Part shown: piece by piece, positions 8,073 to 16,197 of the stretch
Layout of the letters: the number at the start of each line of letters is the position of its first letter
Numbering within the stretch: position 1 is the first letter of the stretch
Origin: Algoriphagus chordae
GTDB taxonomy: Bacteria > Bacteroidota > Bacteroidia > Cytophagales > Cyclobacteriaceae
Direction of reading: 5' to 3'
DNA length: 64,000 bases
Assembly (NCBI RefSeq): GCF_003254055.1
Contig: NZ_QKZT01000009.1
Location: 1-64,000, forward strand
Made by a program: the position numbers and the translations under genes
Notes under the pieces: generated by a model
Database searches by the model: none
What the model was told of the DNA's origin: nothing
The model's input: only the letters and a program-made list of their open reading frames with translations

Positions 8073-8926
8073 AGGACTTCGGAATTTTGAGTTTGAAGAA
8101 TCGCATTCTCGTTGAGGCTGTTGTGTAGAACTGCAGAGAAAAGCAATTCCAAACTGACAGGAGTCTGAGCCTCTTGCACTTTTCTAGACCTGATAAATTG
8201 GTAGCCTGTCCCAACTTTTTCTGCATGCAAAGCTTCATCAGGACGGTTTGAGGAAGTGCCAAATACCCAGCGGTCAGACAATTCCAACACATCTGCATCC
8301 AGCTGTATCTTTCCATTATTCAAAATCGCCACTCGATCTATCAACTTCTCTACATCAGCTACCAAGTGCGTGGAAATTATCAAGGTTTGCTCATCAGACA
8401 GATTACCGGCCACTACTTTGCGAAAGACACTTTTGGAAGGAATATCCAGCCCGTTAGTCGGCTCATCGAAAAGCAAAAACCTGCAATTCGTACTCAGCCC
8501 AAAGGTTAAAAACACCTTCTTTCGCTCTCCCAGAGAAAGCTCCTTCAGCTTGACTTCTTTGTCCAAACCGAAATCAGCCAAAATCTGATCAAACTGAGAT
8601 GAATCAAATTCTGGATAAAATGCTCCCATTACTTTTTCGTATTTACTAATACTCATGGTAGAAGGATAGGCTATATCATCTGCGAGAAAGAAAATATCTT
8701 CCAAGAAAGCTGGTTTCCTATCTTTTGGATTATGTGAACCCAGAGCTATCATGCCACTTTTAGGAAAAAGTAATCCGGAAAGCAAGTGAAGCAAGGTGGA
8801 CTTGCCTGCGCCGTTTTTCCCAAGCAGCCCCACCACCGAACCTTCTGGAACGGACCATTGCAGCCCATCAAAGAGTAGAGGTTTCTTGCGGTAGGAAAAA
8901 TTTAAATCTTTGACTGAAACGATCAT
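8069..8926 (-). CDS. ABC transporter ATP-binding protein
   Basis: A 285-residue ATPase with all motifs: Walker A GLLGKNGAGKST (residues 33-44), Q-loop region, signature LSLGERKK (about 134-141), Walker B FLLFDEPTNGLD, and the switch His in ISTHLV. The C-terminal ~80 residues are a variable extension. It is the first gene of an operon continuing with the permease, the YtrA-type regulator and an anchored beta-rich protein. The start codon lies only 10 bp from the palindromic operator, and no clear Shine-Dalgarno is visible. Confidence 0.92.
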   Translation of the reverse strand: MIVSVKDLNFSYRKKPLLFDGLQWSVPEGSVVGLLGKNGAGKSTLLHLLSGLLFPKSGMIALGSHNPKDRKPAFLEDIFFLADDIAYPSTMSISKYEKVMGAFYPEFDSSQFDQILADFGLDKEVKLKELSLGERKKVFLTFGLSTNCRFLLFDEPTNGLDIPSKSVFRKVVAGNLSDEQTLIISTHLVADVEKLIDRVAILNNGKIQLDADVLELSDRWVFGTSSNRPDEALHAEKVGTGYQFIRSRKVQEAQTPVSLELLFSAVLHNSLNENAILQTQNSEVL

Positions 8927-8936
8927 AGTGTTATAC

Positions 8937-8956
8937 TGTCATAGTGTATTATGACA
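8937..8956. promoter_or_regulatory. Palindromic operator, candidate YtrA-type GntR binding site
   Basis: A perfect inverted repeat TGTCATA-N6-TATGACA sits immediately upstream of the ATPase start codon. Its position between the -7 box and the start codon, next to an operon encoding a GntR repressor, suggests autoregulation. The binding itself is inference. Confidence 0.7.
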
Positions 8957-8987
8957 CTAAAGTATGCAATGATTTTGAAATCAAATA
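8957..8987 (-). promoter_or_regulatory. Promoter of the ABC/GntR operon
   Basis: On the minus strand TACTTTAG (8964-8957) is a 7-of-8 match to the TAnnTTTG -7 box. A TTTG (8985-8982) lies 17 bp upstream, near the expected -33 position. The start point would fall inside the adjacent palindrome. Confidence 0.5.
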
Positions 8988-9123
8988 CTTCTTTAGAAAA
9001 AATCTTTTGACACGGGGAAAAACATTCTACAAACACCTGAATATCTAGGCGAAATAATTTAAATAGATAATCCAAACCAATTTTGATTAGAAGAAAACAT
9101 CCACTGTCTTAGCTATGCTTTCC

Positions 9124-9154
9124 AAAAAAAGGCTAGCCAAAATTCGGCTAGCCT
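9124..9154 (-). terminator. Rho-independent terminator of the LGFP/papain-like gene
   Basis: A 9-bp perfect stem AGGCTAGCC (9130-9138) / GGCTAGCCT (9146-9154) with a 7-nt loop, followed on the minus strand by seven T. It lies 38 bp past the stop codon of the 1104-residue gene. Confidence 0.9.
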
Positions 9155-9191
9155 CGGACCATTTAATTAGAATCCTACTCAAATCATGCTA

Positions 9192-12100
9192 TCATTTTGG
9201 TTTGATTATCGAAGAACCAAGTATGCTTCCTCCTATGACATCGATCTTAGAAGTCAGCAAATCACCAGTTGACAAAACAGTCGTAGGACGAAGTCTTATA
9301 CCACCTTCCAAAGGCAGAATAAATTGCTTATCCTGCTTCAGCTTTTGGTTTTCATCAAAAACCTTCGTGATGAATCGAGCATTGGTAGATCCTCCCGAAG
9401 AAATCAGATCAATACCTTCTTTACCTGGTTTGAACTGGATTTTAAGATCCTTATTTGTATCTGCTGGCACTTTCTCCATTCTATACTGAATAGTCTCCTT
9501 ACCTATTTTCTGGCTAAATTCCAGATCATAGGTTTTATGATTTTTGCTTAACACGGTTACCGAATTATTTCCTTCTCCCAATCCCCTCACATCATAGGTT
9601 TCGGATTCTCCTCTAAGAATTGGGCTGTGAATTTTAAATTCACCAGTTAAGTTTTTCACTGAATAGTCGAATTTCGCATTTTTAGTCCCTTTGATCTTAT
9701 GAATAAAATCATTGGAAAAGGCATTCCCTTTTTGGAAATAGGACTGACCATTAGCCCTCGAATCGAAGCCACTTACAGGAACAAACATATTAGCTCTTTG
9801 TGAAGCTTGATTCTGGGCAAGACTTCCTCCATCCAAATTTCGTCCTCGAGAATCTGTCAAGGACTCCGTCTCTCCACTATCTGCAAAAATCAACACAGTG
9901 CCTGCCAAAACCAGTAAAATGATATCCCAAACTGGTGTTCTTGGCTCCCTATTCAGCACATTCCATGGCATATACTGAAGCCTTCCACCAGACCAAGCAG
10001 TTCCGCTATATGCTCTTCCGTTATTATAACTGTAAGAATTGGTTCGACGATTTATTAATATGGATCGAGTTCCAGAGGTGACATTTGGATCAAAACATAC
10101 TATCTCCCAATTGTCTCCATTCTTTTTCCACTGATGAGGCAAAATACAATGCGGAGCACCACTGAAGTCATAATTCTGAGAGATACAGATGACTGGGTTA
10201 TTTCCACAGTTATAGTTGTGCTGAGACTCCTCAAATACACCAACCGGATCATGGGTATTTCCTGAGATAAACTGACCTACAAACCACCAAATCGCTGCTG
10301 CACCCACTTGATACTGATGCTTGATATTAAATTCTCGTTCGGTCTGATTCCAAGTAAATCGATTCAGAGGTTTTCCAAATCTACTCAGGCACTTCCTAGC
10401 ATATATTCCCTCAAGGGACATTCCAAAGCAATTCCCCCCAGCAGCCAACTCTTTCACAGCAAGTTCATAAAATGTGGATTTTAGGGACGCATGATCAAAA
10501 AAGTTTGCTCCGGTAGTCACATCTCTAAAAGCCGCCGCATAGGTATTCCAGCTTATGAGATTCGTCCCTTTATTTGCAACTCCCCAGAAATAGTAATCCC
10601 TATCCGACATGGCCCCCTGCCTAATTTTAGGACGTACAGACCAGTCTAATTTCAAGCTATGAGAGCCATTTGAGCTATTAAATATTCCATTATTACCTTT
10701 CATACCCCAGGCATTGGCTGCATTTAGCTCCAAACTGAATCTCCCCAAGTTATCATCACCTCCACCGAATGGCCTTCCATTGTCACTATCCCATGCCTGA
10801 AAATCAAATAGTACCTTTTTATTGATATTATTAGGCGTAAAGGTCTTGTTCAAGGTATAATTGACTGTTTTTTCAGTCGTATTGGAATAGGTGCCATTCT
10901 GAGGAATCACCGAACTGAACACCTGATGACCATTTTCTTTGGCAATGATTTTAGCATAGATATCGCTATCGTCTTTGAAAATAATATCCGAATCTGCATC
11001 ACGCACACGAATTCTGGTGATATGAATTTCGAAAGGATAGCAGATGAAAGTACCACCAGATCCAAACCAAACTATAGAACCGTTTTGGAAAGAATTCATT
11101 TTCGACCCTGAAGATCCTGGCACATTACTTTCATTGGAGGTAGGAAATCCCAAACTACCTATCGCTCCCCCTATACTATGATACTTATCTCTGATTGCTC
11201 CGTGTACTTCAAAAGCACCAATTGAACCAGCCCAGTAAATAGAGCAGTTTTCAAATTCACTTAGCTTACCTACAGTTCTCGAACCGTTCTTCACATCCTT
11301 TTCATCAGTCAGTGGGAAGCCAAATTTGGAAGGGCCACCAATTGCCAGGAATCTTGCCAAAATAGATCCATGAACTTCAAAAGCTCTGGCTGCTCCATTT
11401 TTATAATACATTCTACCTCCTTGAAATACCTGCTGCTTTCCCGAAGAAACTCTTCCTGCTACCCCAGTAGGCAATCTCATCACTGAGGCATCCTCACCCA
11501 AATCACAGTAATCAACATAAATTTGCCCAGTGACGGCACGGGCTCCTGTGGCTGAAGACCAATAAATGGCCCCAGATCTGAAAACATTTTTTCGTACGCT
11601 TGAGGAGTTTCCAGCTTGTTCATCTGAAATCAATTCTCCCAACTCTCTCTTAAGAGCAGTAGATAATGTCTTGTAGTAGGCATAAATAGCTCCATACATG
11701 GCAAAGGCCCCAAAATACCTATTGTACAAAATAGCCCCTCCAGTATAAGTCTGAATATACCCACCATTGGTTTCCCTACTCAATTTTGCGGTGGGAGTGC
11801 CCAAATGTCTATCTTTTCGAAATTCCTCAAACTTGTAAGAAATATGCCATTGTTCAGATGCCCTACTAGCATCCAATCTATTTTCAAGAATGCTAGGAAT
11901 TCCATCATGCAATTCAAAGAGTGCCATATCACCTATAAATGGATATTTGGCTCCATCCACCCAAGCTCCAATAAAGGCTGTACCTCCAGTTCCCGCCTTG
12001 AGCGTACCAACAGGTAATGCATAAGTCATCACTTGCCCTCCATCCACAAATACAGCGATCGTATCCATATCATAAGCTACTTCTAGCCTAGTCCACTTAT

Positions 12101-12506
12101 TCAAGGTCAATTCCTTATCGAACTTTGTATTTGGACCAGTCCATCCATAATGCGGAGAATTCACAGACACATTGAGGTAATAGGAGTTCGCATTGGATCC
12201 TGGCAAAAAGAAAATGGCAATGGGCAAAGAATTAGTTTCAAACAAGTTGACACGACTGGTGACTCTACTACTCACCTTAAAAATCGTCCGAACTGTAAAC
12301 TGCTTAAAATTATACTCTGATTTTTGAACCGATGACTTGATTACACTCGTCCCATTAAACTGCAGTGCATGTGTAAATTTTCCCCAGCCGGTAACATTCC
12401 CAGGACCATCGACCAGTTGACAGTTTTTCACTGTTGCCTTCTTACTTTCATCTGGATTCTTAACATCCAGAGAATTGAGTTGATAATCAATAATTTTTGT
12501 AGACAT
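9192..12506 (-). CDS. Large multidomain protein: lectin-like domain, LGFP repeats, papain-like Cys/His/Asp region
   Basis: A 1104-residue protein. Residues 40-205 look like a concanavalin-A/LamG-like jelly roll (TRLEVAYDMDTIAVFVDGG). Residues 247-490 hold about five LGFP-type repeats (GGRMYY, AFEVHGSI, KFGFPLTDE, SLGFPTSNE). Residues 495-600 form an Asp-rich beta domain (DSDNGRPFGGGDDN) that may bind calcium. Residues 640-815 carry a papain-like arrangement: Cys693 in GGNCFGMS, His786 in SGAPHCILPHQW and Asp806 in CFDPN. A hydrophobic stretch follows (859-875), then an Ig-like beta tail of about 230 residues. No signal peptide is visible at the N-terminus (MSTKIIDYQLNSLD), so the protein is cytoplasmic or leaves by a route without a cleaved leader. 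LGFP repeats are known from cell-wall-associated proteins. Peptidase or transferase activity is inference. It is a single gene with its own terminator. Confidence 0.75.
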   Translation of the reverse strand: MSTKIIDYQLNSLDVKNPDESKKATVKNCQLVDGPGNVTGWGKFTHALQFNGTSVIKSSVQKSEYNFKQFTVRTIFKVSSRVTSRVNLFETNSLPIAIFFLPGSNANSYYLNVSVNSPHYGWTGPNTKFDKELTLNKWTRLEVAYDMDTIAVFVDGGQVMTYALPVGTLKAGTGGTAFIGAWVDGAKYPFIGDMALFELHDGIPSILENRLDASRASEQWHISYKFEEFRKDRHLGTPTAKLSRETNGGYIQTYTGGAILYNRYFGAFAMYGAIYAYYKTLSTALKRELGELISDEQAGNSSSVRKNVFRSGAIYWSSATGARAVTGQIYVDYCDLGEDASVMRLPTGVAGRVSSGKQQVFQGGRMYYKNGAARAFEVHGSILARFLAIGGPSKFGFPLTDEKDVKNGSRTVGKLSEFENCSIYWAGSIGAFEVHGAIRDKYHSIGGAIGSLGFPTSNESNVPGSSGSKMNSFQNGSIVWFGSGGTFICYPFEIHITRIRVRDADSDIIFKDDSDIYAKIIAKENGHQVFSSVIPQNGTYSNTTEKTVNYTLNKTFTPNNINKKVLFDFQAWDSDNGRPFGGGDDNLGRFSLELNAANAWGMKGNNGIFNSSNGSHSLKLDWSVRPKIRQGAMSDRDYYFWGVANKGTNLISWNTYAAAFRDVTTGANFFDHASLKSTFYELAVKELAAGGNCFGMSLEGIYARKCLSRFGKPLNRFTWNQTEREFNIKHQYQVGAAAIWWFVGQFISGNTHDPVGVFEESQHNYNCGNNPVICISQNYDFSGAPHCILPHQWKKNGDNWEIVCFDPNVTSGTRSILINRRTNSYSYNNGRAYSGTAWSGGRLQYMPWNVLNREPRTPVWDIILLVLAGTVLIFADSGETESLTDSRGRNLDGGSLAQNQASQRANMFVPVSGFDSRANGQSYFQKGNAFSNDFIHKIKGTKNAKFDYSVKNLTGEFKIHSPILRGESETYDVRGLGEGNNSVTVLSKNHKTYDLEFSQKIGKETIQYRMEKVPADTNKDLKIQFKPGKEGIDLISSGGSTNARFITKVFDENQKLKQDKQFILPLEGGIRLRPTTVLSTGDLLTSKIDVIGGSILGSSIIKPK

Positions 12507-12669
12507 GATAAAAAGTGTTTAAATGATAATTTTTTTGATTCATTAGGCAAAACCTAAGTACCTTCAATATAAAATTTAAACAGCTCAATGTAAATCACTT
12601 ACAACTCTAATATTTGCAATAATTACTTGAATCAAAATAATTTATTGCAGTAATCACCCCTAAGTCAAA

Positions 12670-13224
12670 ATGCCTGATCAACCCTTAGTTCCTAAGCCTC
12701 CGATCCTATTCGCCAGCGAGCGACTAGGGTTTCGCTGCTGGCATGTCACTGACTTGGATGCTTTCAGCAAAATGAATGCAGATAAGGAAACAATGACGTA
12801 TTTCCAAAAAGCCCTTCCCATAGCTGAATCACAAGCTTTGATGGATAGAATGAATAAACTTTACGCTGATCGAGGTCATTGTTATTTTGCTGTTGAGCTT
12901 TTGGAAAGCGAAGAATTTCTCGGCATGATCGGATTGGGCATCAAATCCTTCATCGCTCCCTTCACTCCCTGTATAGACATCGGCTGGAGGATTCAAAGAA
13001 AGTTTTGGAATCAGGGCTACGCAACTGAAGGAGCCCAGCGATGTATCGAGTTTGCAAAGGAATTAGGTATTTCAGAACTGTACTCTTTAGCATCTTCTAA
13101 GAATGTAGCCTCTACTCGAGTGATGCAAAAAATCGGTATGAGTTATCAGTATGACTTTGAGCATCCCGACTTGAAGAAATACCCGCGATTACAGCCTTGT
13201 AGCTTGTATAAGATTGCTTTTTAG
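12670..13224 (+). CDS. GNAT-family N-acetyltransferase, RimJ/RimL-like
   Basis: A 184-residue protein of the ribosomal-protein acetyltransferase type (Acetyltransf_3). The N-terminus has the usual ERLGFRCWHVTDLDAFSKMN block. Motif A is WRIQRKFWNQGYATEGAQ (about residues 117-134), and the end shows VASTRVMQKIGMSYQYD. Many such enzymes act on small molecules and not on ribosomal proteins, so the substrate is open. Confidence 0.87.
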   Translation: MPDQPLVPKPPILFASERLGFRCWHVTDLDAFSKMNADKETMTYFQKALPIAESQALMDRMNKLYADRGHCYFAVELLESEEFLGMIGLGIKSFIAPFTPCIDIGWRIQRKFWNQGYATEGAQRCIEFAKELGISELYSLASSKNVASTRVMQKIGMSYQYDFEHPDLKKYPRLQPCSLYKIAF

Positions 13225-13413
13225 CAGATGGTAAGTTTTAAAGGAGATTAGTAGTGAGAGGAGAAAAATCTGAGGAAATCTGCGACTTTTATTGCGCCTA
13301 TCTGTGGGAAATATTCAGCAAAATTCCAGTTTCTGAAAATGCTAAGTAATGCTGACATATTGCCGTTGCAAGAGATCATACATTTAAAAAAGCTTGATAA
13401 AGATAACAGGCTG

Positions 13414-13455
13414 CTGCGTTCTCTGTGTAATCCTCTGTGTACTTAGTGGTTAAAC
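13414..13455. repeat. Degenerate copy of the CCRCRGAGGACACGGAGG...AACGCAG motif
   Basis: Read on the minus strand, this stretch has GTTTAACCACTAAGTACACAGAGG followed by an AACGCAG end, in broken pieces of similar wording. It resembles the head of the 312-bp repeats at 23231-25390. The rest of the gap 13225-13523 shows no gene. Confidence 0.35.
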
Positions 13456-13491
13456 AAAAAAAAGATGCCACCTCCAAATGGAAGTGACATC
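13456..13491 (-). terminator. Terminator of the ferritin-like gene pair
   Basis: A 12-bp stem with two mismatches, GATGCCACCTCC (13464-13475) / GGAAGTGACATC (13480-13491), is followed on the minus strand by eight T. It lies 33 bp past the stop codon at 13524. Confidence 0.8.
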
Positions 13492-13523
13492 AAACCACTC
13501 AACCCCAACTAATTAATAGTTTC

Positions 13524-14342
13524 TTAGGCTAGGAATAAGGATGCAATTCCCAAAACTTGATCTTTGTTAAGCGGCTCATCCCATCCTTCGGATACAGCAC
13601 CAGCATCTATTCCGGTCAAATCAACGACGTTTACACCCCCATGTGAGACGTTTTCTTCGCCGGCATAGATTGCCTGTGTTGCAGCCGGAAGAGTTCCGTT
13701 GGAACCATTAGTGATCCAGCCCTTTACATCATCCTGACCTTTCTTAGTCCGTAATCTTCTCACCATAGAGGCATGTCTTGCCTCCACAGAATGAATGGAA
13801 AGGGCAGCTGTCAAGACTACATCATTCTCCATTACATTTCCTGCCTGACCTTTGTAAGCTCTAACTCCAGTATCTTCGAATGCCTGAGAAAGTGCCAAAA
13901 ACTGACCATAATCTTCGAATGGCATAAAGTTGCCTCCTGCAGTAAAATCAAAATCTGGCTCAGCAACTGGCGTACCGCCCAATACATTTCCAACTACTTC
14001 TGTTAAGAAATTTACGTGTGCCAATTCATGATCTCTGATTTTCATAAAAATCGCTGAATCCGCTCCGTCAATAACTCCTGACTCAATACCCATCTGATAA
14101 TATCTATACTCCAAATGCTCTAAGGTTAAGGCGAAATTCAATACACCGATCAAACTTGCAGTATCTGCCTTTGCTACTTTAGGTAAAGCCGACAGAATCC
14201 CCAATGGCACAGCAGCCATGGCTACTTTCTTACTCATATCTCCAAACTGGCGAAAAGCCTCTCTTCTGGAGAAAAACATATCTTTCTCTTCCGGACTATT
14301 TGTCTCCGGGCACATTTTATCTAACAATTTTAATAAGTTCAT
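13524..14342 (-). CDS. Ferritin-like domain protein with a Tat-like N-terminus (second of the pair)
   Basis: A 272-residue protein. A twin-arginine-like motif FSRREAFRQFGD at about residues 24-35 precedes a hydrophobic segment (AMAAVPLGILSALPKVAKAD), so export by Tat is likely. The body is a four-helix ferritin-like domain (Ferritin_2 type), with possible metal ligands in TLEHLEYRYYQMG, RDHELAHVNFL, QAFEDTGVRAY and HSVEARHASMVR. Related proteins include desiccation-associated and stress-related ferritin-like proteins. Iron oxidation is not shown. It is 25 bp downstream of a homologue and shares its terminator. Confidence 0.85.
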   Translation of the reverse strand: MNLLKLLDKMCPETNSPEEKDMFFSRREAFRQFGDMSKKVAMAAVPLGILSALPKVAKADTASLIGVLNFALTLEHLEYRYYQMGIESGVIDGADSAIFMKIRDHELAHVNFLTEVVGNVLGGTPVAEPDFDFTAGGNFMPFEDYGQFLALSQAFEDTGVRAYKGQAGNVMENDVVLTAALSIHSVEARHASMVRRLRTKKGQDDVKGWITNGSNGTLPAATQAIYAGEENVSHGGVNVVDLTGIDAGAVSEGWDEPLNKDQVLGIASLFLA

Positions 14343-14367
14343 GTCTTATGTAGTTTAAAGTGGTGGT

Positions 14368-15072
14368 TTATGAAGGCAACTGACTGAAGTCAATTGGTGT
14401 GGTGACATAGGCACTAGCAGCTGTCAATACCTGAGAGAAATTCAGCGTGCGCTCTAAGCCATTTTCATCTATCAAATCATCTCCTGCAAAATCAGCAGAA
14501 CCTGGATTGAGCAAATCTCTGATCGCTGCAGCATGTCTCGCTTCTACTGAAACAATTTTCCCCGCAATCAATAAGTAATCTACATTCTCGATATACTGGC
14601 CAGCACCATTGTAAGCTGCTACTCCTAAGTCTTCAAAAGTCTTCGCAGCATTCAGTACTGACATTCTATCTCCAAAATTTATCGCAGAGAAATCCACTTC
14701 CAAATCTGCAATCGCCGCATCACCAAGTGCTGCTTTGAAAAACTCCTTGTGTGCTCTCTCATGCTTTTCCAGATCCCCCATAATAGTCTTCTCTTCCGCA
14801 CTCGCATTTGCGAAATACCCTCCTTGGATTACCGCACCATAAAAGGCTGCTTCCAACTGCTCCAGTGCATACGCATAATTCAAAATCCCTATATCTCCTG
14901 ATCCTAGCATCACGCCGTCTCCCATTGGAGGCATTGGATTAATTTCTTCTACATCTTTACAGCCCACCATGATCAATCCGGCGGCGGCTACCGAGAGTGA
15001 GCCTGTTTTGAGGAACTGTCTGCGATTCGCATTTTTGATCAGTCCCTGAGGCTTAATTAGTTCATTTTTCAT
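14368..15072 (-). CDS. Ferritin-like domain lipoprotein with Tat signal (first of the pair)
   Basis: A 234-residue protein. The N-terminus combines a strong Tat motif (NRRQFLKTG, residues 16-24) with a lipobox (IMVGC, Cys38), so it is a Tat-exported lipoprotein. The ferritin-like helices carry ALEQLEAAFY, LEKHERAHKEFF, AKTFEDLGVAAY and VSVEARHAAAIRD. These are the same four E/H-bearing helices as in the downstream gene, so the pair arose by duplication. In an envelope location they may sequester or oxidise metal, which is inference. It is divergent from the creatininase-like gene. Confidence 0.87.
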   Translation of the reverse strand: MKNELIKPQGLIKNANRRQFLKTGSLSVAAAGLIMVGCKDVEEINPMPPMGDGVMLGSGDIGILNYAYALEQLEAAFYGAVIQGGYFANASAEEKTIMGDLEKHERAHKEFFKAALGDAAIADLEVDFSAINFGDRMSVLNAAKTFEDLGVAAYNGAGQYIENVDYLLIAGKIVSVEARHAAAIRDLLNPGSADFAGDDLIDENGLERTLNFSQVLTAASAYVTTPIDFSQLPS

Positions 15073-15313
15073 TTTCTGAGTGTTTAGGTTAAAATAATCC
15101 GGTTATGGTTTTCATAAAGTGTTGTTACTAGCAGTACCCTATTTGATCGATCTGCTACTTTAAAGACAATTACGAAGGCCTCCCGCCAACTGGATTTAGT
15201 AAAGCCCAAAGTTTTTTGAGATAAATCAAAAATTGATTGGTATTTTGAACTTGGAGTCTTTGTTCTACTGGTGAACAAACTTTCATAAACCTTTCTTTTT
15301 AAACCCTTTAGTC

Positions 15314-16126
15314 ATGAAAAAGCCACTTTTACTTTCTATTCTCTTGCTATCATTTTTTCAGATCAAAGCCCAAGAAAAAATTTCAACCCGCGAAATGAAT
15401 CGCATCAATTGGATGGAATTTGCCGAATTTGTTCCTGAGAAAATAAGTACCGTGCTATTGCCTACTGGTACCCTTGAGCCTCATGGAGTGGTAAATAATG
15501 GTGCAGACAATACAGCACCTGAAGCTATGGCCAAAGACATGGCCGATGAGCTTAACGCACTTATCGCTCCTACGCTGAATTATGGAATCACCGGAAGTAT
15601 GGCCGCATTCCCAGGCGCTTTTCACATCAGCGAAGAAGCTTACCGCCCTTTCATAAGGGATATTCTAAAAGGGCTTGCGAAAAATGGGTTTAAAAACATT
15701 ATCCTATTAAATGGTCACGGCGGAGGGCAAACCAAGGTCTTGCAAGAGGTTGCAGCCGAGGTAGCAACCGAGCTAGGCGTAAGAACTTTAGTAATCAATT
15801 GGTGGTCAGTTGCCTCAGATGTGACTTTTGAGGTCTTCGATGAAAACGGTGGACATGCTGGCTTGAATGAAACGGCCTATATCCAGGCCATTGACCCAAC
15901 TCTGGTACACAAAGAAAGATACAGTCCTGAGATGGCAACGGCTTATCCAACCGAAGGAACATGGTCAGCCAGTCCTTTCCCATCTTCCATAGGGCTTTAT
16001 GAAGAAGGACAAGGTTATCCCAATTTCGATGAAGCTCAGGCTAAAGAATATTTTGAGAAGGTAAATGCTAAAATCCTGAAGTTGATTAAAGACACTATTC
16101 GAAAATGGGATATGGCTGGACTTTAA
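15314..16126 (+). CDS. Exported creatininase-family hydrolase
   Basis: A 270-residue protein with a Sec signal peptide (LLLSILLLSFFQIKAQ). The creatininase fold is indicated by metal-ligand motifs: VLLPTGTLEPHG (Glu and His), GADNTAPEA, ILLNGHGGGQTKV (His) and the Glu in GGHAGLNETAYIQ. Family members include creatinine amidohydrolase and enzymes of mycofactocin or riboflavin/F420 metabolism. An exported member may open cyclic amides or lactams outside the cytoplasm, but the substrate is unknown. It is the first of four plus-strand genes reaching 21507. Confidence 0.87.
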   Translation: MKKPLLLSILLLSFFQIKAQEKISTREMNRINWMEFAEFVPEKISTVLLPTGTLEPHGVVNNGADNTAPEAMAKDMADELNALIAPTLNYGITGSMAAFPGAFHISEEAYRPFIRDILKGLAKNGFKNIILLNGHGGGQTKVLQEVAAEVATELGVRTLVINWWSVASDVTFEVFDENGGHAGLNETAYIQAIDPTLVHKERYSPEMATAYPTEGTWSASPFPSSIGLYEEGQGYPNFDEAQAKEYFEKVNAKILKLIKDTIRKWDMAGL

Positions 16127-16197
16127 TTTTCATTAATTAACATTCCAAGTTTAACCCAAGAACACTCTAGCATTTTTAACCTAAAATACGCAGCAGC

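Noticed and set aside
9115..9489. 124-codon plus-strand frame over the 3' end of the LGFP gene
   Set aside because: It lies antisense inside the strongly supported 1104-residue gene and its terminator. The composition of the product is that of a shadow frame.
15084..15278. 64-codon minus-strand frame between the ferritin-like gene and the creatininase-like gene
   Set aside because: It fills the divergent promoter region, has no recognisable domain or ribosome-binding site, and its composition looks random.
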